Positions 1 to 7,962 are shown, counted from the stretch's first letter. The stretch is DNA of 34,786 nucleotides from Lonsdalea quercina subsp. quercina (GCF_000688695.1 NZ_JIBQ01000009.1:335507-370292); one strand, 5' to 3'. Made by a program: numbers and translations. Notes: a model not told the origin generated them from the sequence alone.

Positions 1-1
1 G

Positions 2-1015
2 TATTACCTGTATAACGATGTCGAAAATATCGAAAAGGCGGCGCAACGACTCAGCGAGCTGGTGCCGGAAGCGCGGATCACCATCGGCCACGGGCAGATG
101 CGCGAACGCGATCTCGAACGAGTCATGAACGACTTCCATCACCAACGTTTCAACGTGCTGGTGTGTACGACGATTATTGAAACCGGCATCGATATTCCAA
201 GCGCCAATACCATCATCATTGAGCGCGCCGATCATTTTGGTCTGGCGCAGCTCCACCAGTTGCGCGGACGCGTAGGCCGCTCTCACCATCAGGCCTACGC
301 CTACCTGTTGACCCCGAATCCGAAGGCTATGAGCACGGACGCGCACAAACGTCTGGAGGCTATCGCTTCGCTGGAAGATCTCGGCGCCGGCTTCGCGCTG
401 GCAACCCACGATCTGGAGATCCGTGGCGCAGGCGAGCTACTGGGCGAAGGGCAAAGCGGACAGATGGAAAGCGTCGGCTTCTCGCTGTATATGGAGTTGC
501 TGGAGAGCGCAGTCGAATCGCTCAAGGAAGGTCGGGAACCCTCGCTGGAGGATCTGATCAGCAACCAGACCGACGTCGAGCTGCGGCTGCCTTCCCTGCT
601 GCCGGAAGACTTCATTCCTGATGTGAATACCCGGCTGTCGTTCTACAAACGTATCGCCAGCGCCCACGGAGATGGCGAGTTGACGGATCTCAGAGCCGAG
701 CTGATCGACCGATTCGGTCCGCTACCGGACGCCGCGCGCAACCTGTTGCAGATCGCGGCGCTACGCCAGCAGGCGCAGGCATTGGGCATCAAGCGGATAG
801 AAGGTCACGACAAAGGCGGCTTCATCGAATTCAGCCAAAATAACCGCGTCGAGCCGAGCCATCTGATTGGTTTGCTGCAGCGAGAACCCAGCGTGTATCG
901 CTTGGATGGTCCGACCCGTCTCAAATTCATTACCGATCTGAGCGATCGCCCTGCGCGATTAACCTTCATCCGCGAACTGTTGACCGCGATGGCGCAGCAC
1001 ACGTGCCCGGCCTAA
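2..1015 (+). CDS. mfd: Transcription-repair coupling factor Mfd, C-terminal part (cut by window start)
   Basis: Mfd removes RNA polymerase stalled at DNA lesions and recruits UvrA for transcription-coupled repair. The window opens inside the gene; the frame is open from base 2 and gives the last 337 residues or so of a protein that is 1148 residues in E. coli. Visible are the end of the RecG-like translocase, with helicase motif V (LVCTTIIETGIDIPSANT) and motif VI (QLRGRVGRSHHQAYAY), the TRG-type stretch after it, and the C-terminal D7 autoinhibitory domain. Similarity to E. coli Mfd continues to near the TAA stop; the last 20 residues or so diverge. A strong hairpin follows 46 bases downstream. 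The N-terminal UvrB-like and RNAP-interaction domains lie outside the window. Confidence 0.97.
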   Translation, partial: YYLYNDVENIEKAAQRLSELVPEARITIGHGQMRERDLERVMNDFHHQRFNVLVCTTIIETGIDIPSANTIIIERADHFGLAQLHQLRGRVGRSHHQAYAYLLTPNPKAMSTDAHKRLEAIASLEDLGAGFALATHDLEIRGAGELLGEGQSGQMESVGFSLYMELLESAVESLKEGREPSLEDLISNQTDVELRLPSLLPEDFIPDVNTRLSFYKRIASAHGDGELTDLRAELIDRFGPLPDAARNLLQIAALRQQAQALGIKRIEGHDKGGFIEFSQNNRVEPSHLIGLLQREPSVYRLDGPTRLKFITDLSDRPARLTFIRELLTAMAQHTCPA

Positions 1016-1061
1016 GGTGCGTAACCGCGTGTGGCGGGCGAGTGCGTCTGTCTCTCGCCTG

Positions 1062-1099
1062 ACTGAAAAGACCCCGGTTCTAAACGGGGTCTTTTCAGT
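1062..1099. terminator. Bidirectional-looking intrinsic terminator after mfd
   Basis: A perfect 15-bp inverted repeat (ACTGAAAAGACCCCG, 8-base loop, CGGGGTCTTTTCAGT). The GC-rich core is flanked by A4 and T4 runs on both sides, so it can act on either strand. It ends the mfd transcript. Confidence 0.85.
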
Positions 1100-1462
1100 T
1101 CACGCCCTGTTTCACCGCTCGTTTCCGCGCGACAACACGCCGCTCTCCATGTTTGGCTCTCCCGCAGATGTCCTCCCCCTTGAGACAAACGCTCTCGTCA
1201 ATACGCACTATCAAGGTGCAGCACAACGCTGCCCGACGGACGATGCGCATGCCATTGACGTCTTTTCACTCTCTGGCGCCTTGCTTAGCGAGGGATGGCC
1301 TTCCTTCAGATTTGGCAGTATGCATCATGGCATCAATTTTGCGTCATGATGCACCCCGCCGGACAACCGTGCTCGGCGCATAGGCCGGCGGCCCGTAACA
1401 GCGAAGGATTCAGGTAAACGTTCTACGCTTAAGCGGTCACCCCATTAACCACGGAGTCCATA
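1100..1462. other. Non-coding gap before the GltI-like gene
   Basis: About 360 bases with no convincing gene. Two overlapping open frames here (starting near 1017 and 1153) match nothing I recognise and lack a good ribosome site. The stretch must hold the promoter of the downstream binding-protein gene; its clearest structure is the inverted repeat at 1321-1353. In E. coli, comR, bhsA and ldtC occupy this side of mfd; no remnant of them is visible. Confidence 0.5.
1321..1353. repeat. 9-bp perfect inverted repeat upstream of gltI-like gene
   Basis: TGCATCATG and CATGATGCA are perfect inverted copies separated by 15 bases; centre-to-centre spacing is 24 bases. They lie 110 bases upstream of the ATG of the GltI-like gene. 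This could be an operator for a dimeric regulator or an RNA hairpin. It does not fit the NtrC consensus in spacing. Function is inferred only. Confidence 0.45.
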
Positions 1463-2365
1463 ATGAAAAGAACGATATGGATCTCGGCTATTCTGGCCGG
1501 GATCGCTTGCCACGCAGCCTATGCCGCGGATACCAGCCCCTCGGCCACCGATACCTTGCAGAAAATCAAAGCACGCGGGTTGATTGTTGTCGGGCACCGC
1601 GAATCCTCCGTCCCCTTTTCCTATCTGGACAACGATCAGAAAGTCGTCGGCTACTCGCAGGAGTATTCGAATGCAATTGTCGATGCCGTCAAAAAACAGC
1701 TGGGTCTGCCTGATCTGGCGGTGAAAATGGTGCCCATCACCTCGTCCACGCGCATTCCTCTGCTACAAAACGGATCGATAGATTTTGAGTGTGGATCCAC
1801 CACCAACAACGCGGAGCGCCAGCAACAGGTGGCATTTTCCAACTCTATTTTTATCGTAGGTGGGAAACTTCTGGTCAGGAAAGAGAGTGGGATCGGTGAC
1901 TTTAAAGATCTCGCCGGTAAACCGGTCGTGACGACCGCGGGGACGACCAACGAAATCCTGCTCAACCAGCTGAATGACAAGAACGCGATGAAGATGCGCA
2001 TCATTTCAGCCAAAGACCACAGCGATGCATTCAGAACGCTGGAGAGCGGACGTGCGGTCGCGTTCTATATGGACGATCCGCTGCTGGCCGGAGAGCGCGC
2101 AAAAGCCAAGCGACCTGACCAATGGGTCATCGTCGGCACGCCGCAATCCCATGAAGCGTATGGCTGTATGCTGCGTAAGGGGGATCCGGCATTCAAGCAG
2201 TTGATGGACTCGACGATTGCTCAGGCGCAGACCCAGGGCGAAGCGGAGAAGTGGTATCAGCGCTGGTTTACGCAGCCTATTCCCCCGAAAAACATCAACA
2301 TGAACTTTGAGATGTCCGAGGATATGAAAGCCCTGTTCAAAGCGCCGAACGACCATATTCTGTGA
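1463..2365 (+). CDS. Periplasmic glutamate/aspartate-type ABC transporter substrate-binding protein (GltI-like), solitary
   Basis: A 300-residue family-3 solute-binding protein (SBP_bac_3 fold), closely similar to E. coli GltI along its whole length, including the GHRESSVPFSY, FECGSTTNN, KDHSDAFRTLESGRAVAF and QSHEAYGCMLRKGD stretches that build the acidic amino-acid pocket. Residues 1-22 are a Sec signal peptide with likely cleavage after AYA. The ATG has a GGAG site 8 bases upstream. GltI normally feeds the GltJK permease and GltL ATPase, but here no permease or ATPase gene follows: a hairpin and then the convergent ycfJ come next. It is therefore either an orphan that docks onto a transporter encoded elsewhere, or a paralogue with a sensing or scavenging role. 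Binding of glutamate or aspartate is inferred from family similarity. Confidence 0.9.
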   Translation: MKRTIWISAILAGIACHAAYAADTSPSATDTLQKIKARGLIVVGHRESSVPFSYLDNDQKVVGYSQEYSNAIVDAVKKQLGLPDLAVKMVPITSSTRIPLLQNGSIDFECGSTTNNAERQQQVAFSNSIFIVGGKLLVRKESGIGDFKDLAGKPVVTTAGTTNEILLNQLNDKNAMKMRIISAKDHSDAFRTLESGRAVAFYMDDPLLAGERAKAKRPDQWVIVGTPQSHEAYGCMLRKGDPAFKQLMDSTIAQAQTQGEAEKWYQRWFTQPIPPKNINMNFEMSEDMKALFKAPNDHIL

Positions 2366-2422
2366 TGCACGACTTTCATCCCGCTCCGGTCATCGCGGAA
2401 AAAATGTAACCGGTTAAGCGTG

Positions 2423-2457
2423 CAGGTTCCGCCCAAACAAACCCTGGGCGGAACCTG
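2423..2457. terminator. Hairpin between convergent gltI-like and ycfJ genes
   Basis: A perfect 13-bp stem (CAGGTTCCGCCCA / TGGGCGGAACCTG) with a 9-base loop lies between two convergent genes. It lacks a strong T run, so it may stabilise 3' ends or terminate weakly in both directions. Confidence 0.6.
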
Positions 2458-2487
2458 TGTGGACAGCGAATGGCTTGGAGGAGCGGC

Positions 2488-3027
2488 TCAAATCTGCTCG
2501 CTCAGCACCAGCTGACCATTGCGGTCTAGCGGTATTTTCGTACCGGGGTCGCGTTCCATACGCACTTTACCTTCCTGTTCGCCTATCTTGTAGGTGACGT
2601 CGTAACCCAACACTTTTTGCGACTTGTCATACACCGTCTGACAACGCTGCTGAGTGGAAGAATACGTATCACGTTCCTGCATCTTGCCCTGCACCTGATT
2701 GCCCGCGTATCCGCCCGCTAAAGCACCGGCTACCGTCGCGACGTCACGGCCCCGACCGCCGCCGAACTGATGGCCTAAAACGCCCCCGGCAACCGCACCG
2801 AGCACCGAACCGGTAATACGGTTTTCATCTTGCACAGGCTGTCTGTGGGCCACCGTGACATTACGGCACTCCTGCCGCGGCGTCTTAACGGTTTCTTTAA
2901 TCGGTGTAGCAGCTAACACCTGGGCATACTGCGGCTTCGGCGAGAAGACATCCATACTGGCGACCGCGGCCACACCCAGTGCGGCGGCAACGCCGATCCC
3001 CACGCCTGCTAACATTGACTTGTTCAC
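2488..3027 (-). CDS. ycfJ: YcfJ, glycine-zipper envelope protein of unknown function
   Basis: 179 residues, the same length as E. coli YcfJ and nearly identical in the core. Residues 5-25 form an N-terminal hydrophobic segment (an uncleaved anchor or signal). A glycine-rich stretch around residues 73-110 (SVLGAVAGGVLGHQFGGG and following) is the glycine-zipper 2TM-type motif of Rick_17kDa/YcfJ proteins. The start is a GTG at 3025-3027, chosen because an AGGAGG site sits 6 bases upstream and because the first residues then match E. coli; a longer reading from 3090 would add 21 unrelated residues. The cellular role is not established; localisation to the envelope is inferred. It is transcribed alone, with the ndh stop 335 bases upstream. 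Confidence 0.92.
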   Translation of the reverse strand: MNKSMLAGVGIGVAAALGVAAVASMDVFSPKPQYAQVLAATPIKETVKTPRQECRNVTVAHRQPVQDENRITGSVLGAVAGGVLGHQFGGGRGRDVATVAGALAGGYAGNQVQGKMQERDTYSSTQQRCQTVYDKSQKVLGYDVTYKIGEQEGKVRMERDPGTKIPLDRNGQLVLSEQI

Positions 3028-3324
3028 AGGAAACCTCCTGAATAAATATTCACGCATTCTCCATCTCGCCCCAACGCCATCCTGTTGCAACAGACCTGTG
3101 AAGAGCGGTGATGATTATGCCGAAAGCGCCAACTTTCGGGTGATGTGACGTGCGCGCAACGCCGTTCGTAAACAGGGGGAAGTCTGCACAAAGTGATTTT
3201 GGGGGACAATAGGATTAATGAACCAAACGACGATCGACATCCGCAAACATTACGATTTGGGATTTTTCTTATCAATTTCAGCAAGAAAGAGTAAGCATAA
3301 CTATTTACAAAACAATTAATTAAT
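3028..3324 (-). promoter_or_regulatory. Upstream region of ycfJ
   Basis: About 300 bases between the ndh 3' hairpin and the ycfJ start, with no plausible gene. On the minus strand a CATAAT box lies next to a 6-bp inverted repeat (CGAAAG / CTTTCG at 3121-3138). This may be the -10 element and an overlapping operator or leader hairpin. No good -35 was found, so the promoter call is tentative. Confidence 0.35.
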
Positions 3325-3349
3325 GCCGCCCATCATGGGGACAGGCGGC
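3325..3349 (-). terminator. Probable ndh terminator
   Basis: GCCGCC and GGCGGC form an inverted repeat with further internal pairing (CCC/GGG), directly after the ndh stop on the minus strand. It is followed by an AT-rich run (ATTAATTAATTGTTTT). Confidence 0.6.
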
Positions 3350-3362
3350 CAGGTTCAGGCTA

Positions 3363-4670
3363 TCAGTGCAGTTTCAGCTTGGGCCGGATCACCCGGTTGA
3401 TGCGTCCGACCAACATCATCAAACCGGTTCTCACATAGCCATGCAGCGCAATCTGGTGCATACGATAGAGCGAGATGTAAACGAAACGCGCAATCCGCCC
3501 TTCGACCATCACGGAGCCGCGCATCAGGTTGCCCATCAGGTTGCCAACGGTGCTGTAATTGGAAAGCGAAACCAGCGAACCGTGGTCTTTGTAGACGTAA
3601 GATTTCAGTGGTTTGCCGTTTATCAGCGCCATGATGTTATCGAAGCACAGCGACGCCATTTGATGCGCGGCCTGAGCGCGAGGAGGCACGAAACCGCCGC
3701 CTTCCTGCGGGCAGGAAGCACAGTCGCCCAGCGCGAAAATACTCGTATCGCGGGTGGTTTGCAGCGTGGGTTCCACCACCAGCTGGTTGATGCGGTTAGT
3801 TTCCAGACCGGCAATATCCTTCATCGCATCTGGCGCTTTGATCCCCGCGGCCCAGACCATCAGATCGGCATCAATAAATTCGCCGTCTTTGGTATGCAGA
3901 CCTTGGCTCTCTGCACTGGTCACCATGGTTTTCGTCAGCACACGCACGCCGATATTTGTCAATTCCTGATGCACCGCCGAGGAAATACGCGGCGGCAGCG
4001 CAGGCAGAATACGTTCGCCTGCTTCGACCAGCGTGACATTCAGCGTCTGATTGTCCAGCGCGTTGAAACCGTAGCTGTTCAGCTGTTTGACCGCGTTATA
4101 CAACTCAGCGGACAGCTCGACGCCCGTCGCACCACCGCCCACGATAGCGATATTGACGCGCTCTTTGCGGTTGGGATCAGCGTTAAATTTGAGGAACAGA
4201 TCCAGCATTTCGTTGTGGAAACGACGCGCCTGTTTTGGGTTATCCAAGAAGATGCAATGTTCTTTAACGCCGGCAGTGCCGAAGTCATTGGAGGTACTGC
4301 CCAGAGCAACCACCAAAATATCGTAGGGCAGCGTGCGCGCGGCAACCAGCTGCTCGCCGGCTTCGTTACGAATTTCGGCCAGCTCGATCTCTTTTTGCTC
4401 GCGATTAATGCCCGTCAATGTCCCCATTTGGAACTGGTAGTGATGATTGCTGGCGTGAGCCAGATAGCTCAGGGAGTCCATATCATCATCCAGAGAGCCG
4501 GTCGCCACTTCGTGCAGCAGCGGTTTCCACAAATGGCTCGAATTGCGGTCGACCAGCGTAATTTCGGCTTTGTTTTTACGACCTAATTTGTGCCCAAGGC
4601 TTGTTGCAAGTTCTAATCCGCCAGCGCCACCGCCGACAATCACAATTTTTTTGATTGGCAAAGATGTCAA
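3363..4670 (-). CDS. ndh: Respiratory NADH dehydrogenase II (NDH-2)
   Basis: Single-subunit, non-proton-pumping NADH:quinone oxidoreductase with FAD, peripheral on the inner membrane. The protein has 435 residues (E. coli 434). The FAD-binding Rossmann motif GGGAGG is at residues 13-18, and a second, NADH-binding motif ([13 protein letters not shown]) lies at about 177-189. The quinone and FAD contact stretch AQAAHQMA and a C-terminal amphipathic membrane-associating region follow. The start codon is TTG at 4668-4670, preceded by a GGGGGT ribosome site; this matches the known TTG start of E. coli ndh. It stands alone, with an FNR box about 140 bases upstream, which suggests repression without oxygen as in E. 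coli. Confidence 0.97.
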   Translation of the reverse strand: MTSLPIKKIVIVGGGAGGLELATSLGHKLGRKNKAEITLVDRNSSHLWKPLLHEVATGSLDDDMDSLSYLAHASNHHYQFQMGTLTGINREQKEIELAEIRNEAGEQLVAARTLPYDILVVALGSTSNDFGTAGVKEHCIFLDNPKQARRFHNEMLDLFLKFNADPNRKERVNIAIVGGGATGVELSAELYNAVKQLNSYGFNALDNQTLNVTLVEAGERILPALPPRISSAVHQELTNIGVRVLTKTMVTSAESQGLHTKDGEFIDADLMVWAAGIKAPDAMKDIAGLETNRINQLVVEPTLQTTRDTSIFALGDCASCPQEGGGFVPPRAQAAHQMASLCFDNIMALINGKPLKSYVYKDHGSLVSLSNYSTVGNLMGNLMRGSVMVEGRIARFVYISLYRMHQIALHGYVRTGLMMLVGRINRVIRPKLKLH

Positions 4671-4805
4671 AATGACCCCCTGAAAATAGGTAAACCCACG
4701 GTTAACAAAGGAAAGTCAGAATATCCTTATATAACATGTGGTTCTATGAAGTTAGTCGGTATCTACGGGCAGGATATCATGGCGGGTCATATGGTCATAC
4801 CAAAA

Positions 4806-4819
4806 TTGATATATATCAA
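4806..4819 (-). promoter_or_regulatory. FNR box in the ndh promoter region
   Basis: TTGATATATATCAA is a perfect match to the FNR consensus TTGAT-N4-ATCAA. A poorer half-site (TTGAT) follows at 4826-4830. It lies 136 bases upstream of the ndh TTG start. In E. coli, ndh is repressed by FNR bound at two sites, so the same logic is likely here. Confidence 0.8.
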
Positions 4820-4960
4820 TTCTTTTTGATATTTCTTAATCAGACGAGCAAAAATAGTTATTGATAAACAGCCAGTTAAAAAACTGAAACGATTCGTAAA
4901 ACACCCGCAAGATGAACCGGTATCTGCGCGTATCAAACCCAGTGTGAAAGGGCGACATCA

Positions 4961-4992
4961 GCGAGGCGTCCCTAAGAAATGGAACGCCTCGC
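4961..4992 (-). terminator. Hairpin after nagZ
   Basis: A perfect 9-bp stem (GCGAGGCGT / ACGCCTCGC) with a 14-base loop lies 29 bases after the nagZ stop. No T run follows, so termination may be weak. It marks the end of the lpoB-thiK-nagZ group; ycfP, which follows nagZ in E. coli, is absent. Confidence 0.55.
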
Positions 4993-5021
4993 GGTGCCGT
5001 TTATGATAGTAAAGCGGTCGG

Positions 5022-6047
5022 CTACTTCGTCGCCTTAAGAGCCTGCCAGCGTTCGTTAAGCGTGGTCAATTGCTGACTCACTCGTTTCCAACGCGGGGAA
5101 TCCAGCAGTTCACGACGCGTGAAATGGCCCTTGTGCAATAACCGCTCAAGGCCCGACACCTCGCGATGAGGTAAATGATCCAGCACGCTGACGGCCCCTT
5201 CGCGATGATTGCAGACCAGAATCATGTCGCAACCGGCTGACAGAGAGGCTTCCGCACGTTCGGGATAGCTCCCCATGACCGCCGCGCCTTCCATCGATAA
5301 ATCATCGGAAAAGATGATGCCGTCAAATTTCAATTCCTGCCGCAAAACGCGTTTCAGCCAGTATGGCGAACCGCTGGCAGGCAGCGGGTCGCCTTCGGTA
5401 TAAATCACATGCGCTGGCATGATCGCGTCCAGCTGTCCGCGATTAATCAATTCACGGAACACGGACATGTCCCGTTCCTGAATCTGAGCCAGCGGACGAG
5501 GGTCTCGCGGGGTCTCTTTGTGCGAGTCCGCGCTCACCGCGCCATGACCTGGAAAATGTTTGCCCGTCGCTTTCATTCCCGCCGAGTGCATGCCGGTGAT
5601 GAATCGATCCGCCACCGCCAATACGGTTTGAGGATCGTCATGAAACGCGCGTTCGCCGATAGCGGCGCTCTGGTGACCAACGTCCAGCACCGGGGCGAAG
5701 CTGATGTCGATGTCCATAGCGATCATTTCAGCCGCCATCAGCCAACCACCCTCTTCCGCCAGTGCTTCCGCCTGCGCTAAATCGTTGAGTGCCGCGAAAG
5801 ACTGTGCCGCCGGCAACGGAGTGAAACCGTCGCGGAAGCGCTGAACGCGCCCCCCTTCTTGGTCGACGGCAATGACCAGCGGCTGTCGCGCCGCCTGACG
5901 GATCTGACGCACCAGCTCGCCGAGCTGCTCCGCATCATGAAAATTACGGCTAAACAGAATTAAGCCGCCGACCAGCGGATGTGCCAGCACTTCGCGGTCT
6001 TCGGCATCCAGCTCGTAGCTGGCCACATCTAACATTAACGGACCCAC
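5022..6047 (-). CDS. nagZ: Beta-N-acetylhexosaminidase NagZ
   Basis: Cytoplasmic glycoside hydrolase of family 3 that removes N-acetylglucosamine from 1,6-anhydro-muropeptides during cell-wall recycling; its products act on AmpR-type beta-lactamase control in bacteria that have it. The sequence shows the family signature KHFPGHG with DSH a few residues on (the catalytic Asp/His loop), [12 protein letters not shown] near the N-terminus, and the nucleophile region [10 protein letters not shown]. The GTG at 6045-6047 was chosen as start: GAGG lies 5 bases upstream, and the protein then begins VGPLMLDV, aligning with E. coli MGPVMLDV (341 residues). An ATG at 6060-6062 would add five residues but has a poor ribosome site. 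It lies downstream of thiK in the same operon. Confidence 0.93.
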   Translation of the reverse strand: MGPLMLDVASYELDAEDREVLAHPLVGGLILFSRNFHDAEQLGELVRQIRQAARQPLVIAVDQEGGRVQRFRDGFTPLPAAQSFAALNDLAQAEALAEEGGWLMAAEMIAMDIDISFAPVLDVGHQSAAIGERAFHDDPQTVLAVADRFITGMHSAGMKATGKHFPGHGAVSADSHKETPRDPRPLAQIQERDMSVFRELINRGQLDAIMPAHVIYTEGDPLPASGSPYWLKRVLRQELKFDGIIFSDDLSMEGAAVMGSYPERAEASLSAGCDMILVCNHREGAVSVLDHLPHREVSGLERLLHKGHFTRRELLDSPRWKRVSQQLTTLNERWQALKATK

Positions 6048-6085
6048 AACAACCTCATTCATCTGTTTTTATTTGCCCGCCGAGC

Positions 6086-6934
6086 CTACCAGGGCAAGCC
6101 TAATTTCAACCGCAACGGCGTTGCGGCCTGCAAAAATGTCGTCTGGCGCGTCTGCTGCCAGCGAACTTCGTACCACATCAACATCAGGAAATCGACCCAG
6201 GGCAGCCACTGCGTTATCCGCTCGCTCAGTAATCGCGAGGACATGCCGGGCCAATGGCGGCAGTAATCGTCCAGAAACTGCTGCTGTTGTTCAGCCGCCA
6301 GCGCATTAGCGCGGAACAGCGCCGCTAGCTCCAGAGCGATGTCGCCATCGGCCGCATATTCCCAATCAATCAGATGCCAGGTTTGCGCATGATGGACGAG
6401 GTTGCCCGGATGTACGTCCAGATGCAATGGCGCGAGAATCAACGTCGGCGGCAAGGGGCGGCCTAGCAACCGTTTGAGATGACGCAGCAGGTTTGGCGTC
6501 CGCCGGGCGGGCGACATATTTTGCCAATGGCGAGCCAACAGCGCTTTCAATGGCAACGGAAAACCGTAGCCAGGTTGATGATGCAGCGCCGCCAGCTGTG
6601 CCGCCAGCTCACCGTTTTGCAGAAGTTCAGCAAACTGGGCGTCCGTGGCGACGGTTCCGTCCAGCCACTCCACCAGCAGCCACTTGCTACCCAGGTCGAC
6701 GGGGCGAGGCGCCAGTCCGGCTTGGGAGAGCTGGCGCAAAATGCGGAACTCACGCCGACGATTACCGCCCAGTTGTGCGCCGTCACGCGATTGCCCTCGC
6801 GCCAGCCAGTCACCCTCCGGCGTATGCACCCGCCTGCTTTCTGAACTGAGCCCCCGCACCTCAGACAAACAAAAACCGGCGGTCAACGCCGGTTTTTGTC
6901 GTTCAATCAGCGCGAGGAGCGCTGATTGACTCAT
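6086..6934 (-). CDS. thiK: Thiamine kinase ThiK
   Basis: Phosphorylates salvaged thiamine to thiamine monophosphate. It belongs to the aminoglycoside phosphotransferase/choline kinase fold. The catalytic loop HLDVHPGNLVH and the metal-binding IDWEYAADGDIALELA motif are both present. The protein has 282 residues (E. coli 274); the N-terminal lobe is divergent while the C-terminal half matches E. coli well. The ATG is 6 bases after the lpoB stop, with AAGG just upstream, so lpoB and thiK are transcribed together and probably translationally linked. Codons about 12-22 contain a perfect terminator-like palindrome (6869-6899), unusual inside a gene. nagZ follows within 40 bases. Confidence 0.92.
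   Translation of the reverse strand: MSQSALLALIERQKPALTAGFCLSEVRGLSSESRRVHTPEGDWLARGQSRDGAQLGGNRRREFRILRQLSQAGLAPRPVDLGSKWLLVEWLDGTVATDAQFAELLQNGELAAQLAALHHQPGYGFPLPLKALLARHWQNMSPARRTPNLLRHLKRLLGRPLPPTLILAPLHLDVHPGNLVHHAQTWHLIDWEYAADGDIALELAALFRANALAAEQQQQFLDDYCRHWPGMSSRLLSERITQWLPWVDFLMLMWYEVRWQQTRQTTFLQAATPLRLKLGLPW
6869..6899 (-). terminator. Terminator-like palindrome inside the start of thiK
   Basis: On the minus strand, ACAAAAACCGGCG, a 5-base loop, then CGCCGGTTTTTGT form a perfect 13-bp stem. It has a GC core and a T5 run, the exact shape of an intrinsic terminator. It lies within coding sequence (thiK residues about 12-22), 35-65 bases after the start codon. It could attenuate thiK-nagZ relative to lpoB when translation is slow. 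Activity is not demonstrated. Confidence 0.5.
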
Positions 6935-6940
6935 AGAGCC

Positions 6941-7522
6941 TTACTCATGAATCGTGCCGGTGCCGGACCAGACAATTTCGCCGGTCTGAACCAGCATCAA
7001 TTGCAGCTCCAGTTCAGGGGATTTCACGTCGCCGCTGGCGTCGCTGTAAAGCACATACTGCGCCCCGACGTAGCGAGCCAGTCCAATCGCTTTGCTGCGC
7101 GACCCCAGACTATCTTCTGCGGAAAGGCCCAGCGTCTGCCGCGCCACGCCCAGTTGCTGGCGCGACACCAGCGTGAACACAGGGTTAGACCCCAGCGCAT
7201 TGTAAAGCGCCGCGGTCGCTTTTCCGGTCTGCAGTGAGCCGTTGGTGCTGTTCTTCACGTTATCAAGCAGCAGCAAGCTGCCTTTGGTGACCCCTTCCGC
7301 CTTCAACATCTGATCCACCAATGGTGAAACGCTGGCCTGCCAGTCCAGAGACTGAAGTTTAGGCGGTGAAGGAACAGGCTCAGACTGGGGGGGCAACGGC
7401 TGCGAAGGCGCCGACGGCTCCGCCGGTTGAACGGGAGCAGGCGGCTGCTCTGGTTGTTGCTGACGGCTGGTACAGCCCGCAGCGATCAGCGCAAGCAGTA
7501 ATACGCCGAGATATTTCTTCAT
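6941..7522 (-). CDS. lpoB: Penicillin-binding protein activator lipoprotein LpoB
   Basis: Outer-membrane lipoprotein that reaches through the periplasm and activates the peptidoglycan synthase PBP1B. Residues 1-16 are a lipoprotein signal with the lipobox LIAAGC and lipidated Cys17. Residues about 20-65 are a Pro/Gln-rich disordered linker, followed by the globular domain that contacts the UB2H domain of PBP1B. The length is 193 residues; E. coli LpoB is slightly longer. The start at 7522 follows a GAGAGG site; a longer reading from 7615 would place the lipoprotein signal internally and is rejected. thiK starts 6 bases after the stop. The lipoprotein gene ycfL, which lies between lpoB and hinT in E. 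coli, is missing here. Confidence 0.94.
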   Translation of the reverse strand: MKKYLGVLLLALIAAGCTSRQQQPEQPPAPVQPAEPSAPSQPLPPQSEPVPSPPKLQSLDWQASVSPLVDQMLKAEGVTKGSLLLLDNVKNSTNGSLQTGKATAALYNALGSNPVFTLVSRQQLGVARQTLGLSAEDSLGSRSKAIGLARYVGAQYVLYSDASGDVKSPELELQLMLVQTGEIVWSGTGTIHE

Positions 7523-7611
7523 GATTTTCCTCTCAACAAACCCAAGCAGAAACGACGACACGCTAATAAGCCACAACGGTATCGCGACACTTTTTGTGAC
7601 AACGTCACAAA

Positions 7612-7962
7612 TCAAATAGCCAGTAATGGACCCAACGCACAGCCGCCCAGTAGGTGCATGTGCACATGGTAGACTTCTTGCCCGCCATGACGGTTACAGT
7701 TGATGACCAGGCGATAGCCATCTTCGGCGATCCCTTCCTGCCGGGCGATTTTGCCCGCCACCGTAATCATACGTCCCAACGCGGCTTCATGCTCGGCGGT
7801 GGCGTCGTTCACGGTAGGGATCAGCACATTCGGTATGATGAGAATGTGGGTGGGTGTGCGTGGCGCGATGTCACGAAACGCGGTGACCAAATCGTCCTGA
7901 TAAACCACATCCGCTGGAATTTCCCGGCGGATAATTTTACTGAAAATTGTTTCCTCAGCCAT
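7612..7962 (-). CDS. hinT: Purine nucleoside phosphoramidase HinT (HIT family)
   Basis: Hydrolyses adenosine 5'-phosphoramidates and lysyl-AMP; a cytoplasmic dimer. The histidine triad HVHMHLL is at residues 99-105, with catalytic His101 in the same position as in E. coli, and the N-terminal [16 protein letters not shown] is conserved. An AAGGAT site precedes the ATG. The protein is 116 residues against 119 in E. coli, and its tail is different: E. coli has GGRPLGPMLAHKGL where this one has [11 protein letters not shown]. The E. coli C-terminal tail contributes to substrate preference, so activity may be tuned differently. lpoB starts 89 bases downstream. Confidence 0.95.
   Translation of the reverse strand: MAEETIFSKIIRREIPADVVYQDDLVTAFRDIAPRTPTHILIIPNVLIPTVNDATAEHEAALGRMITVAGKIARQEGIAEDGYRLVINCNRHGGQEVYHVHMHLLGGCALGPLLAI

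Noticed and set aside
1321-1353. NtrC or sigma-54 control of the GltI-like gene
   Set aside because: The repeat spacing does not fit the NtrC consensus, and the nearby TTGGCAG lacks a GC element at the right distance for sigma-54.
1017-1383. Two overlapping plus-strand open frames after mfd (110 and 76 codons)
   Set aside because: They run through the mfd terminator or start without a ribosome site, have no recognisable motif, and overlap each other in different frames.
3366-4586. 406-codon plus-strand frame opposite ndh
   Set aside because: It is a shadow of ndh, rich in His, Arg and Gln as expected for an antisense frame; ndh is full length and conserved.
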